64,000 nt of DNA from Siphonodentalium dalli (GCA_032622095.1 CP136062.1:17241739-17305738); one strand, 5' to 3'; shown: positions 10,905 through 23,095, counted from the first letter of the stretch. Program-made: numbers and translations. The notes: generated by a model from the sequence alone, not told the origin.

Positions 10905-13551
10905 TAAATGGGCATTGAAACACAAACGCTCTTTATCGTTGATGATACGGCTGACAACAATTCAAAACCTGCTAAAATAATTACTCGATATCTTGCGAAT
11001 TTACTAATATGTTCGGTCTCATATTTGCTGGGGGAAATTTCCAATGAGCAGAAACTTACCATGCACTGGCTCTTGTGGGATCTGTGCAATTTTATTAATG
11101 AACTGATTGACAGTTTTGATAGAAATTGACACCGACGAGAGTGAGCAGTACGTAGGCTTAGCGAGTTTTGAGAATCCGTGACCAATTGGTTGATTGAGAC
11201 GATCCTGGGCATTGGGTATATAAGATAATTACCTGCTGTTTTCAGAGATATTCATGAGTTGAGAACAAATTCGCGCGCGCATAACACATCCGCCTACCGG
11301 TGTCGGTGTCATCAGCACGTGCTCAAGTCGTTCCAACTCACGAATTCCTCGAGACCAGGATATGTAACGATTACGTTCCACGTGCAAAGGTATGGTGCAT
11401 ATAGATACTATCGGGAACCGTTCGAATAATTAAAGTACCATATGCATACATATTTTATATATATTATTGGCAACCGGTCAAATAATTAAAGTACTCTCGT
11501 GCATGCAAATGCATGTAGGAATTTCCAGGATCCGTCTGGTTCTTATATATCAAGATGTGTACAGTATGTGACAGTGTCAGGCTACACACAGAAAATGCAT
11601 TGGGCTAACGTTATTCTCTGTTTTTCTTTCAGGACTTATTTACTTGCTATCTTGTTTCTGGATCTGGATATTTTGTGTAAAAGCTACGGTACTATACAAT
11701 CGGATTCGATCAAAGTTTACTCGTCTCAGTCGTCTGTCGAAACCATCAACGGCTTGGGTATATGAACTTACATGTACCAGTATCCCAGCATGGTCTATAA
11801 CGTGTTGCACATCGTTATATTGTGAATATTATTGCACGACTGACACCAGCGCGACCGACATAACACCACGTACGACATGAATTCGTCAGTTTATGGTTAT
11901 TCACTTGGATGGAAATTCTTACTTGTCCTGTGTTGTGCATTCAATCAGATGCAAAAATAAAACTCGGCATTCATCGGTGTATCGATAATCGGCACAGAAA
12001 GGATGATGTGTGTTCATCTTGTTGTGGCAGTTATACATCTGATACATCAGTTATTAATAACGTAATGAAAATGATAACCTATGAAAATGGTAAATTCCAG
12101 ATATTCAAGGAGGTGAATATAAAATGGTTTCTCTCGCGATATGATTTCTTCAGAAGAATTGTCAATCAATGTCCTACAAAACAGTTGCTTCATACAAGCC
12201 AAGTTCCTGCATACATATATGCATGAACCATGAGTACACTGAATCCAGTTCATGACAGATCATGGAATGATGGAAATATTATATTTCATATAATATGTTG
12301 TGTTTTGTATACATAAATTAATCTTTATGGATCCATGGGTTTAATTTCTCCCAGATAAATCATTCCAACATATGCAACAAGCGGCATACATATGTGCATA
12401 TATACAAATAAGCTTAGTAATTGCTCATTTCATAATATGTCAATAGATAAAATTAATTGCTGTACATGCATGTATTGAATTTATATACTCAGAATCTACA
12501 GTATCATGGACTAATTGGAAAACGGATACGTAAATGAGCAATTACTAGGTTTAATTTAATCATATGTACTTTGAGCCGTTTCAAATTTTGCACATCTACA
12601 TCAGATCACCCTCCAGAATAATGATGTTCGAAGAAGATGTAACCTGACCAAAATTTAAAGCCACCTAATGTTTGAATATTTTGTTCCCAACATTATCGAG
12701 AGCACAAAATCGCAAAATTAAGCTGAAATAAACACATTTCTTTTGTATGGTAAATGGATATATAAGCTAACAAAAATATGTAGCATGTTCGATAAGAAAT
12801 ATTTTCTTTAGAGTGAGTAGATGGTCAAGATTCTTAAAATCAACAACTAATGACATGTCATTTTGTCTTTATTTAAATCGGCATACACTTGTTTTCTATA
12901 TATGTTCCATTTTCTTCTGGTTTTATATTTGTGAATTTGAATGTTATTTCCAATTATAATACTTTGAAGTTGCAAACATTATGGGGACTTTAAATTTATT
13001 GGTATGTTGTATCTCATCGGATGTTAATTTTATAAGGACGCCCTAATGTGAGGGGAATCGTCCCTACGAATGGGTCCTCGATCCGTCCCTGTCAATGCCC
13101 AAACACAACGTTGGCCCAACGTTGCCCCAACGTCGTATTATTAGTGGAATTCACCGTTGATTCGACGTCGTTTCAACGTTGGGTGCCCGACGGCGCACCA
13201 ACATCGGCTCGACGTCGAACCACCATCGAGTCGACGACGGGATCGGACGTCAAGCCGACGCCGAGCCAGTGGCAACAGCCATAGTTGGCCCGACGTTGGG
13301 TTCCAACGTTGACATAAATTACGTTGGCCCAACGTCGTATTATTAGCGGAATTCACCGTTGGTTCGACGTCGTTTCAACGTAGGTTGCCCGACGGTACAC
13401 CAACGTCGGCTCGACGTCGAACCACCGTCGAGTCGACGACGGGATCCGACGCCGAGCCAGCGGCAACAGCCATAGTTGGCCCAACGTTGGATTCCAACGT
13501 TGGCCCAACGATAGAAATGACGTTGGCCCAACGTTGGCCCAACATAGGTGT
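10905..13551. mobile_element. Repeat block, left copy (inverted at 38290-41590)
   Basis: This block recurs in reverse orientation on the right of the window. Matching landmarks in order are ATTGAAACACAAACGCTC (10914), CCTATGAAAATGGTAAATT (12079), TAGTAATTGCTCATTT (12415) and the array at 13098-13551. The right-hand terminus is sharp, GTGCTATCTGGG, and the inverse copy begins CCAGATAGCACAC at the mirrored position. Short reading frames inside (for example 11909-12226) are not conserved as proteins. It behaves as a non-coding dispersed element of about 2.6 kb; the class is unknown. Confidence 0.7.
13098..13551. repeat. CpG-rich subterminal array of CCAACGTTGG palindromes
   Basis: Dense with CAACGTTGGCCCAACGT-type self-complementary units and TCGACGTCG motifs, markedly more GC- and CpG-rich than the surroundings. 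A unit of about 202 bases is duplicated (CGTCGTATTATTAG at 13131 and 13333). It ends at GTGCTATCTGGG. Arrays of short palindromes next to a terminus are what one expects of transposase- or host-factor binding sites, which is inference. A similar array starts the inverse copy at 38297. Confidence 0.85.
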
Positions 13552-13956
13552 GCTATCTGGGTACCTTTGACAATCCTGAACGGGGTCCGTGACTACCCGC
13601 CCCTAGACAACCCGCCCCTTGCACTCCGAGACAACCCGCCCCGGACAACCCGCCCTCTAAAATTAATTAGCGGTAATTAGTGGCTAATTAGGAGGTGTGA
13701 GGGGATTATGAGATGTTTCTTTAACGAAACTGGGTTGTTCTTTATAGATTTTTATTTGATGTAACAACAACACGGACAACAATAAATACACATGTAATAT
13801 ATTATAACTTATGAACACAAAAATGCATCAACGATAATATGTTTATTTATTACGAAGTTTAATGAACGAAATTTAAAAACGGAATGAGGTATATAGGCTA
13901 CTATTAATATGAACGAAGATTAAAAACAAAATTTAACAAACGAACAAATGCAATGA

Positions 13957-14235
13957 TTAATTTGGGGCTGCTGATGCTGCTGTTGGCTGTCTGCATTGTG
14001 CTGGTCTCTTCTTTCTTCCGTAGACGTCTGAGCACTTCTTCAGAAAGCTGTCTGTTGTTAACCGCGGTGGTTTTGACATGTAGTCGTCCCAGAACTCCCT
14101 AATCTTCCTGGCCTGGATGGTGTATCGTGATCGGGACTCTGTGTCGAGATCTGCCGAGGTGACTCGGGTAGTCACCGTCTGGGCCTCCTTCTGCAGAAGG
14201 GGGACCATTGTATAGAAGCCTAAACCGGTCCCCAT
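13957..14235 (-). CDS. Unrecognised ORF inside the 8-bp-TSD element
   Basis: The frame of about 92 codons opens near MGTGLGFYTMVPLL and includes RSRYTIQARKIREFWDDYM and a basic segment GRKKRPAQCR; it ends at a stop 376 bases inside the element's left end. It lies downstream of the larger - strand frame at 14460-15304, separated by AT-rich sequence including CCCCGGG and poly-A/T runs, and may be a 3' exon or a separate short gene. I recognise no domain. Its charged, helix-prone composition is more protein-like than a chance frame, but the first methionine is not certain. Confidence 0.4.
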   Translation of the reverse strand: MGTGLGFYTMVPLLQKEAQTVTTRVTSADLDTESRSRYTIQARKIREFWDDYMSKPPRLTTDSFLKKCSDVYGRKKRPAQCRQPTAASAAPN

Positions 14236-14459
14236 TGTTGTAAATACTATTCTCCAGAAATGGAGGTATTGAAATAAATATTAACGGCATGTTGCTTTGG
14301 TCGCACCTCCAAATCGCAGTGAATGCAAAGCTTGCAGAATGAAGATAAATTTTTTTTTTCATGGGTTATTTTGGGGGGCTAACCCCGGGATGGTCGAAAG
14401 GGCCGATAGGCCCTTTCCTTCACCCCTCATATTTGTGCCTTTAATTTGTAAATTCAATA

Positions 14460-15304
14460 TCAAAAAAGAAGAAAAAAAAAGTCAACATGAATTAATACAT
14501 ATTTCGAAATTCCAACAGTGAGATGCTGATGGCAAGCCTCGTCGGTTTTCTTTTTCTTTTTCTTTCCCTTCTTCCTCTTTGCTGGTGGTGGTGCAGAGGA
14601 ACCTGCATCCGAAGGAGATGTTGCAGAGGTGTAGACGTATGTTTTGTATTCCAGGGAGTAGTCTATTGTTCCCACAGCTGGTTCGTCTGCATCGGAGCCT
14701 TTGTAGGTCATTTGTCTTTTGATGATGTATTCGTCTGCCTTAGTGAACTTGTAGGTTCCGCGGGCCATTCCTACTCGGTAGTTCATTTCCTTCCTTAGGC
14801 GGGCGAATTCTTCAGCTGCTGTTTCCTCGGCTGGTGGAGACTCTGTGTAATCGAATCCTGGAGTCTCAGGAGTGAATGAAGACTCGGGTGGATCCGGGGT
14901 CTCTTCACTGCAGGCAGAGATGGTAAGCTTATCCGTCTCCATCCGTGGCGTAGTGATATCAATCGGAGAAGCGGTAGGGCAGCTGGTGGTGTTGCTGTCA
15001 TCCTCTTCGCACGCCATGCATCCTTTCTCTTTGCATCTCGCCTCCGCTGCGATGGGGTCTTCTTTCGCCGCGTGTGGTTCTTCCTCGTGGTAGCCCCTCC
15101 GGTGGTGGTGGGTTGCTGGTGGGTTCCAGCATCCGGGTTACATCCAACAGAGGGTCCTTTAAAGGACCGTGATGGCGTAACCCGGAATTCCAGAAAAAGC
15201 TCCACGTGGCTACCCGACCTGCGTAAATTCCAGGCCAGGCAGGGGTCCACGTGGAGTGAGCTGAGTGCGTGTCTGACTTCGGCGGGGATTAAAGACGAAT
15301 CCAT
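14460..15304 (-). pseudogene. Unrecognised element-encoded protein, frameshifted
   Basis: Reading from 15304 the frame starts with ATG (MDSSLIPAEVRHAL), contains the basic motif TRRKKTPSQRRRDAKRK, and then runs into low-complexity Arg/Leu/Pro. A second - strand frame takes over near 15017 (ACEEDDSNTTSC...), is acidic, includes AAEEFARLRKEMNYRVGMAR and ends in a lysine-rich KRKKGKKKKKK tract. The simplest reading is one protein of roughly 250-280 residues with a single frameshift near 15020: basic N-terminal half, acidic middle, helical segment, nuclear-localisation-like tail. It sits wholly within the element bounded by 8-bp duplications. I do not recognise the family; no DDE or zinc-finger signature is visible. 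Confidence 0.5.
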
Positions 15305-15856
15305 TGTCCGACCGAAGTCAGTAATCCGATCGCTGAGCGAGCTAGCTACGCCCTGGTGCGCTCAACCCAGAACGTCCTCTCTCGTCAGCGGTCGGAACAC
15401 GAATGTGAATGGAGATAACCCACACTCAAGAGTTAATATACCCAGTTCCGTCGGCATCGTTCAAAGGCTGTTTGTATACTCACCTCCAGTTAACATCATT
15501 GAGATGAATCCCGATCACTAAGTGTTGTGATAACACACTGTGATAATGAACCATTTGTATCAAATGTTTGTTTTGAAAGCACCCCTTTTAATTAGTCTTC
15601 ACTTACCTTAAGTGCCGTTCAGTTGTCAAAACATCGTGTCATTTTTTTACTCCAGTCCACGCATTGACATAATTAATGAATAAACACATGTTTTGTTGGT
15701 CAAAATCTTTAATAATATATCATCAAAGAACATATAAGAACATAATCACTAATAACAATTTCTGGACAACCCGCCCTTATTTATCGGGACAACCCGCCCC
15801 GAAAATAGCAGAGGGGCGGGTTGTCTCGGGGCGGGTAGTCCCGTTCCCTCCTGAAC

Positions 15857-16511
15857 AATCCAGAAAAATTCTCCGGTCGCTGATAATGGCTTGCAAACAT
15901 GAGCGTTTTGATTGGTTGAAGCTTTGGATTCAACAATCGACATAAGGGGAGTTACTCTATTAGCTGTTGTCCGTTCCAGCACTCTGTCCGTGTTGAAACT
16001 GACACAAATCTGTGTCCGTTTCAACTGTGGGTTGCAAAACAAAAATTATCCTGCAGCTCACAAATACCGTTTAAACGTGTTCCAGTATGTGACTTGTGGG
16101 GTGCACCCCACAAAACGCAAATCACCTCACAAGTCTTCCCTGGACGCCCGAAATCACCAAATTCACCCCACAAGTACCATCACGGGCACACGGACGGACG
16201 GACGGACAAGCTGATACCAGTATACCCCCCCCCCCCACAACTCGTTGCGGGGGGTATAAATACACATTTTATGTGATATCTTAAAACATCGCGAGATCAA
16301 AGACATTCGAACCGTAATTTGCATTACACACATGCATTTCTATAACATGCTTCTGTTCACCCATATTTCCTGTATGTTTCCTTATTTTTTGTGAATTTCA
16401 TGATTTATTAAAATGTGTATATTTATTTATTTGTTAAATCGTGTCAGCTTCATAAAATGCAAGTTTGTAAACACCTGCGCAATTATTCCAGTTTCCCGGT
16501 CAGTTTCAGTT
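15857..16511. other. Non-coding stretch with a short hairpin
   Basis: No gene. A hairpin at 15992-16025 has 15-base arms with one mismatch (GTTGAAACTGACACA and TGTGTCCGTTTCAAC). A GGAC tetranucleotide run sits near 16194-16207, followed by a C run at 16226-16237. Confidence 0.6.
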
Positions 16512-16529
16512 GAAACCGAAAGTGAAACT
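16512..16529 (+). promoter_or_regulatory. ISRE/IRF-like site (triple GAAANN)
   Basis: The sequence is GAAACCGAAAGTGAAACT, three GAAA cores with exact 6-base spacing, which is the classical interferon-regulatory-factor binding pattern; an inverted TTTC core (CAGTTTCAG) lies just upstream. IRF genes occur in many invertebrates. No transcription unit can be tied to it: a short frame beginning ATGGCGGAACGGAAC about 260 bases downstream closes after 25 codons. The match may be fortuitous. Confidence 0.35.
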
Positions 16530-17511
16530 AAGATTCCGCGAATCACATCGGTAGCTCTAATTACGCAAGGTTACGGAAAATAGTTCAAAAATAAATCACT
16601 GCTTAAAGGCATAGTCCTGTTATTTTTATATGAAGTTATTCTCACCGAGAATAAGCTAACCACATGACTATTACAACGAGTGCAGATCTGTTGAATTCGG
16701 CGTTTAGCAATCGAGCCAGGCGTGTTCTAAATATAGCGATGACGGACTTGCTCCGGTTTGAGAAATTAATAAAATGGCGGAACGGAACCATTTTAGCCTG
16801 CGTCTACGCATATTTACTTCTACGATTGAATTGATAATTGTTTACAAGATCGCATAATGCGTCAATGCAGTGATTATTTTTAGTATCAACATCGTGATAA
16901 AGATAATTGGAATTACCGTAGGCTACACAAACAGTTCTTCAGAAAACGAAAGTAAATTAAACTGTAAAAAAAAAACAAGTGGTCGAACTTTGTGAAGCTG
17001 CAGAAAGATATATTTGTCATGGTCCAGGTTGATAACAGGTTAGTATACTACAGTGAAGCAGCATATATGACATAATATAGCTAGCGATGTACGTAGGCTT
17101 TTTGTGTTGGATGGTGGGTTTTGTTAGAATTGGAAAGAAAAACAAAATAAACACACAAACAACAAGTCAGCGTCTACCACCGATCGATCTATAAGTATAA
17201 TAGTCAATCACTAAATCAGGCTAAAATAGAACGATTGGTCTTCCCCATTTCTTTGTTTGAAGATTTGTACATGTTTATATTGAATGTTCTCAATAAATAT
17301 AATTATTCCATGTCTTTCAGTAGTTTCAAATGAAATAAGAATTATTGGTTGACAGATAATTATAGAACTAATTAGAGTGACTCCCCTTATCCCAGATGCG
17401 TGTGGCTATGAAAGACCGATCGGTCTAGTTTAGCTCGATCGGGCTATTATAAATTGATCGGTGGTTCACCCAGACCTGATGTTAAACAAGAAATGTTATG
17501 CCCATGCAATT

Positions 17512-17583
17512 GTAGATCATGCCATGAATCTCTACTCTGTCTGACGCCCGTCAGCTGGAGTAGAGATTCATGGCATGATCTAC
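17512..17583. repeat. Perfect 25-bp hairpin
   Basis: The left arm 17512-17536 starts GTAGATCATGCC and the right arm 17559-17583 is its exact complement; the 22-base loop includes GACGCCCGTC. Perfect arms of this length suggest a young foldback insertion or a short hairpin transcript. Confidence 0.85.
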
Positions 17584-18795
17584 GGTAGTCCAAGTGCAGA
17601 TCAAACACAATTGAAATTGTTCTGATATTTTGATTTTCTAACCTGTATCACGTGTGAAATTTAGCATGAGGCTAAAATTGGAATATTTTGATATATCAGA
17701 TACTATCAGTGTGTTTGTCCAGACTGAAATGGCTGGAAATTTCTCACCCATAACATAAGGGGAATGTGAGGCCTTTCACATTATAAGATCATTTTGTTCC
17801 CGTACAAAAACTCCACATGTGATCACAGGAGGAATCGCAGTAGTTTCTCAGGAGAAATGTATTCAAATTAGACTGCTGGGTGAGAAATAAGGTAGTTCTC
17901 CAGAGAAATAAATTTCTACCCTAAATCTAACATGAGAAATATTTCTCAGGAGAAATTTCACACATGAGTTTATGGTAGAATAGGGTAGAAATCTGACTTC
18001 GAGTATTCTGGCTGCATATTTATCAGAATATCTCACAAATAATTCTAAGTCAGATTTCTCACATAAGAATATGGTAGAATACAGGTAGGGTAGAATAGGG
18101 TAGAAAATGACTGGTCAGAATAAATCTCAAGAATATAAAGTCTGAGTCAGATTTCATGGTATTGGCCATATGGTAGAAATGACATACAGCAGTAACAGCA
18201 CTGGCATAATAATAATGGATTAATCCCTCTATTAAACATATTAATGCAAAATATAAACACTTTTAAACCTTCTAGTGCTAAATTGAAATTTTTGCATGAC
18301 TAAATCTAAATCCAGAGAGAATTTATCAAGTAGAAATTGTCAGTTTGTATCCCTGTATTCTATATTCTTCATTGTATTGAACAATACAAATTTATTTACC
18401 ATATACATACATGTTGATGTATACATGTATATGAACTGAATGAATCCTGCCTCATATTTTTTAATAAGACGCACGTTTATTAATGGCATGCATGTACATA
18501 GAGCTTAGCGCAATGATATCGATGTCAATGCCAAATCTTTGTTATTATGTTAATCAAAATATAATTAGGATATTCGATTTGTGTTGAGTTATGTACTGTA
18601 CTGACATTGAGATAGACATGGGTGGCAAGGTGGTTTTTGTCAACATGAATAAGACAATTTAATATGGAACTATTTTTTCCTGAAGGTATCTTTACTTACT
18701 CTTTGGTTTTGATAAGGAACTCAATATTTGATTTTTTAACCCCAGCCATTTCGAGATAATTTTCCTTGCTAAAAATGTGATTATGTGACAACATG

Positions 18796-18947
18796 GATCT
18801 CAAATTCGTCTCAATTCTATAAAGAATTTATTAACCTCGTCCACTAAATTTGATTAGAGCCATCGAATTGCTAAAGCTTGGCTCGCATCAAATTTTTTGA
18901 ACTCTGGTTAATAAATTTCTTATAGAATTGTGACTCATTAAAGATCC
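18796..18947. repeat. 152-bp imperfect palindrome (MITE-like)
   Basis: Begins GGATCT and ends AGATCC. The arms share CAATTCTATAAGAAATTTAT (with one shift) and ATTTGATNNGAGCC and surround an 18-base loop. Roughly 70-75% arm complementarity by eye, so older than the MITE at 6331. Confidence 0.7.
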
Positions 18948-19802
18948 TCTATATATTATTATATGCACGTAATGCAAACAATTAGAAAAAAGTTAGATAA
19001 ATCTTAATATATGCTTGGCCATGGATTTAAATAAACTAATAAAGTTCTAAACTTAACTAACATAACTTGGTGCCTTCTGTCATAATTAGTCAGGCACCAG
19101 CTATTTTCTATAAGAGTTTAATGACTGTTATTTCTCTTTTATACACATTTTATGATGTACTAACAGTGACCTGCCAGTGTGGCCATATGTGCCAAGCTAT
19201 ATATATATCAGGATTGTTGCTGGATCAGAGATAGTATAGGAGAGATAAAAACACTCAGCTCTAAAGTAAAACTGTATAAATTGCCTCCACAGATACATGA
19301 TACCATATGATAGGATATTGTTTATTTTCAATTAAGAGGCCTTGTAGGGCAGATCAATTTGCAATAATTAAAACATAGTAGAAAATAAAGTTTAATAACA
19401 TGATTGAGTTTGATTTGCACAAAATATAAGTTTGTAAAATTTAATCCCCATCCTTTCTCCTTACACAATGCATAATTATGTGTTAATTATCTCAATTAAT
19501 TCATAAAAAATATCAAATGTAGGAATATATCCATTGGTTTAGTGGATTTTTAAATGAAATGATATGTGCATTAGTTTATTGGATGTATATATACAAATTG
19601 TTATCAGTGGAGTTTGTTGGTATTATTATTTGAACATTTCCCTCCAATAAACAAGTCTTCTTCTGTACTTCCAGTATTGTCTGCTGTCTGCTTAATTTTT
19701 CATGAAAACCCCCTCAAATGAATATTAGATAATTTCAATGTATACTTTTATAACTGATAGGAGAATTAATTTAGTATATGAAGTGTTAACACAGGTCCTC
19801 AC

Positions 19803-20358
19803 CTGCACCATAGGCCACAGCCTCATCGGGGTTGATGCTCTTGTTCAACACCTTTCCGTTGAACAGATCTGACAGATGTTTCTGTATTTTGGGAATTCGA
19901 GAGGATCCTCCGATTAGAACGATGTCATGAATCTCGGCCTTGTCAATATTAGCGTCTCTCAAAGCCTTCTCAACTGGCTCCATTGTGCTTCGGAACAGAT
20001 CGGCATTCAGCTCCTCAAACCTGGCACGGGTGACACTAGTGTAGAAGTCAATACCCTCATAGAGCGAGTCAATTTTGATGTTAGCCTGGGCACTTGATGA
20101 CATGGCTCTCATTGCTCTCTCGCATGCGGTTCTCAATCGTCGGACTGCCCTCTTGTTGTCAGTGATGTCCTTATTGTACTTTCTCTTGAACTCCGTAACA
20201 AAGTGGTTCACCATTCGGTTATCAAAGTCCTCACCACCCAAATGGGTGTCACCGGCTGTGGATATTACTTCAAATATACCATCATCAATGGTAAGAATTG
20301 ATACATCAATGTTTCCACCTCCCAAATCAAAGATGAGCACATTCCTCTTACCACCGAC
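19803..20358 (-). pseudogene. HSP70 exon (ATPase-domain part), isolated copy
   Basis: This 556-bp exon is bounded on the - strand by a 3' splice site (TTGATTACAG before GTCGGTGG) and a donor (CAG then GTGAGG). It encodes the second half of the HSP70 nucleotide-binding domain: [65 protein letters not shown], the third family signature [15 protein letters not shown] and [12 protein letters not shown]70 chaperones bind unfolded peptides in an ATP-driven cycle. The frame is open throughout. The glycine-rich loop reads GGGNIDVS where nearly all HSP70s have GGGTFDVS. Neither the preceding N-terminal exon(s) nor the following exons are found on this strand, so it is a duplicated gene fragment. It differs from the + strand copy by 8 residues. 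Confidence 0.92.
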
Positions 20359-21181
20359 CTGTAATCAAGGCAGATAACATGAGAATTGTTTCACAGTTCT
20401 GATGGCCACTGCCAGTTTTTATAACATGCTTGAAGTATTAAGATTTCGCAACCTCCAGTCCTTGAAATTGTCATTTTTCTATATTGGCTTCTACTACTTT
20501 TTCTGTGATATGTTTCTTTTGCCATGTAGCTAATTTCAAGGGAAGAACCTCTGACAATTATTGTTTTCTGTAATTAAAAATTATTATTCAAACTTTGTAA
20601 CTAAAGTTTTTGAAAAGTTCAAAAATACATGTCATAACAACCAATGATGTTTATAGTCATAAAATAAATTTTTATTGCTACAATATATTAGTGCCTCTCT
20701 AGATTTTAGCCAGTCGAAAATAAAAAGGAAGTATTAATAAATAAAAATATAGAGCACCCTGGAAGTCAAGTATCTAAACAAATCAAATTTGTTATTAGGA
20801 TAACTGCTTGTTATTATTGCTAATGTAAAAATTATAGCAGTCATTGTAGTTATTAGTATATGTCTGACGGCAGACTATCTGTTCATCATTAGCATAATAT
20901 AGCTTACGGAAAGCAAGGCAGGGGTACCTTTTTTGCGGGCCCAGGACACTGTGGCATCCCCCATTGCTCACTATGAATGTGGGCACCATAAAAAAAAAAA
21001 AAATACATGTCATAACCAATCATGTGTATAGCCATAAAATAAATTTTTATTGCAACAATAAATTAGTGCCTCTATAGATTTTTAATCACCAACTGAAAAC
21101 TTACAAAATTAATTGCTGTTCATATTTCCTTTGAGTTATCAGCTGGACGAAGAATAAAAAGGCAAAAAATAGTCGACATGT

Positions 21182-21231
21182 ACATTTACTCCAGTAAAAT
21201 TAAAATGCAAACATCATTAGACTCTCTTTTG
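21182..21231. repeat. 50-bp target duplication of the Penelope-like element, left
   Basis: ACATTTACTCCAGTAAAAT...CTCTTTTG, repeated at 27883-27932 with two substitutions. The mirrored palindrome arm (ending 28832) has this segment once, as part of a continuous sequence, which identifies the intervening 6651 bases as an insertion. Confidence 0.88.
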
Positions 21232-23095
21232 TTGTAACTCCCGGCAAGATCGCAGACTCTCGGCATAACTGACATCGGCATAACTGACCACGGACTCCCG
21301 GCAAGGTACATATCGTACTGAGAAATTCCTTAACATTACTGTTCGCATTTACTAAACTTAACTGTTCACTAATAAACATTCTAACATATCGTACGGCTAA
21401 CATATACGCACGTACCTATGCATATGTAACTTTGGTTTCAACGTAAATCCATTAATGTATAGATCTTACCTCTACGCATTACGTGCTATGATTTTTAATC
21501 ATAAATAGATTATATTATATTACTTTTAACCAAACTGGTACATTACGCACCATCCTATTTAATTACATTTATGATTCTTACTGTCTACATTGCGCCCCAT
21601 CAGTACAGATAGGGTTTACAATTAAATTACTGTACGGTTACTTTAACCGTTACAAACTACTTCTATTGCTACTTTGCACTATGTTTGCAAACTTCACTGT
21701 AACAGCCTAGTACCCTTTTATTAATTATGGTATTATAACTCTAATCATCATCAATCCTTACACAACAGTACAGGTGTGTTAGTCCTAGATAACTGGTGTT
21801 GTACATATTTCCATGTGTTGGCCTTTAGGTACATTGTGTGCTCATCGACGGATTATACTGGTTTATGATATTGTATTACATATAACAATACTAACCCAAT
21901 TTACATCTCTATGAATAACAAATTCAATTTTGCCATCCCCATACATACTAAAAATACCTTTTTATATTGCCATTTACATGGTACATATCATTACCTAACT
22001 TACAATGGTACCTTCCTATATTTAAGCGCCGGGTACTATCACCCCCAAGCACCTCGGTCTTAACCTACATGATCAATATCATATATACGACACAATTGCT
22101 ACATCTGTAGCTTTTATGTATATACGTTATCGTTATATTTTTTCTTCGTTACCCCTCACCTTCTTATTATATGCAGCCAACTGTATATGACCCACCCCCA
22201 TTTATATTTTCCCTTTATATTAAATTTAACATAATATCATCTATATCTATGATATGATACTTATCGGTTTTTAAAATTACCACCAACGATATAATAATAA
22301 CCATGAAAACCAAAATGACACAAATCACCTTGACTCATACCCCGCTATATACATACATAAATTATTTTTGCATATGTGACTCACCGGGGTGGTCACATCA
22401 GTTTATAAAACCTATTTTGAGTATACACCCTATAATTATTTAACCCCCAACCTACAATACCGGACTAATTTTAAAATAATTGCACCCTGACCTATACCTC
22501 TATCTTTAATTTTTCTAAATTTACCACACTTAAAATACTCTATGTTCTATACATTGGAACTTCAGACAGTATCACCTCAACGAGTTCATATATGTATACC
22601 ACATTCAGATTTTCGGCATCATATATCACCTTGCACCTGATATATATTTAATTAACTCCACTCCGCACCTTTGTATATACGTTTCTTTTACCTTACATTT
22701 TTCAATTACATTATTATCAAGTTTAACCCCCTTTTTATTACTTATGGGTATTTAGCCAAATAACAACATGGCGTTGCCCATACGTGATCGTTATTGTATA
22801 TATTTACGGTTCCACTCGTTTTATTTTCTTGTTAATATTTAAGATTATTTTTATTCACATCGTTCTAAATTCGAACCATAGGCATTTTCTGACATCTTAT
22901 ATGCCTATCCCATGTGCGAGTAGTATCGACATGGCTATTTTACTACGGTGGTTTCAACACCCCCCACTCATATCCAATATATATGTTATATAATAACGTT
23001 ACATATTCCAATGTATACGCTAAGATAACGTCATATAATCTCACATATACACCTTATGAACACCGATATTAATCGATATTATACATTTTTTCAGC

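Larger units (their letters stand above)
13574..15856. mobile_element. 2267-bp DNA-transposon-like element with 8-bp target duplication
   Basis: The element proper is 13582-15848, flanked by TCCTGAAC at 13574-13581 and 15849-15856. The left end reads GGGGTCCGTGACTACCCG and the inverted right end GGGAACGGGACTACCCG, each followed by an AGACAACCCGCCCC block, so the terminal inverted repeats are about 36 bases with a few differences. More ACAACCCGCCC units lie just inside both ends. Eight-base duplications fit hAT, Merlin, Novosib or Zisupton-like integration, but no known transposase domain is visible. The - strand encodes an unrecognised protein (14460-15304) and a second frame (13957-14235). 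Confidence 0.82.
16530..19610. other. Non-coding stretch
   Basis: AT-rich sequence without a recognisable gene. It contains two hairpins listed separately (17512-17583 and 18796-18947) and, at about 17820-18180, many degenerate copies of an AGGAGAAAT / ATTTCTC motif. If the HSP70 exon at 19803-20358 had retained its 3' exons they would lie here on the - strand; I looked for them and found none. Confidence 0.6.
19611..21231. repeat. Left arm of the HSP70 palindrome
   Basis: Reverse complement of 28780-30407 with very high identity. Outer boundary: GTGGAGTTTGTTGG (19611) pairs with CCAACAAACTCCAC (ending 30407). The inner part is cut at 21231 by the Penelope-like insertion and resumes at 27883, so the full left arm is 19611-21231 plus 27883-28103. 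It carries one HSP70 exon and intronic sequence on both sides. Confidence 0.9.

Noticed and set aside
10593-10980. Overlapping + strand frames with PPPPPSFSN stretches
   Set aside because: They only span C homopolymers and non-conserved sequence; no start context or domain.
10908-12226. Frames of 70-105 codons (for example 10908-11129 and 11909-12226) mirrored on the right side
   Set aside because: The mirrored copies change frame and acquire stops, and no family is recognisable; the similarity is at DNA level.
13048-13570. Frames on both strands with TSARRRTTVESTTGSD-like repeats (also 38266-38702)
   Set aside because: Translation of the CpG-rich palindrome array; open frames appear on both strands because TCGACGTCG repeats lack stops.
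20795-21019. Short frame shared by both palindrome arms (also 29023-29217) with SNGGCHSVLGPQKRYPCLAF
   Set aside because: Its conservation is explained by the near-identical arms; it lies in the intron upstream of the HSP70 exon and has no domain.
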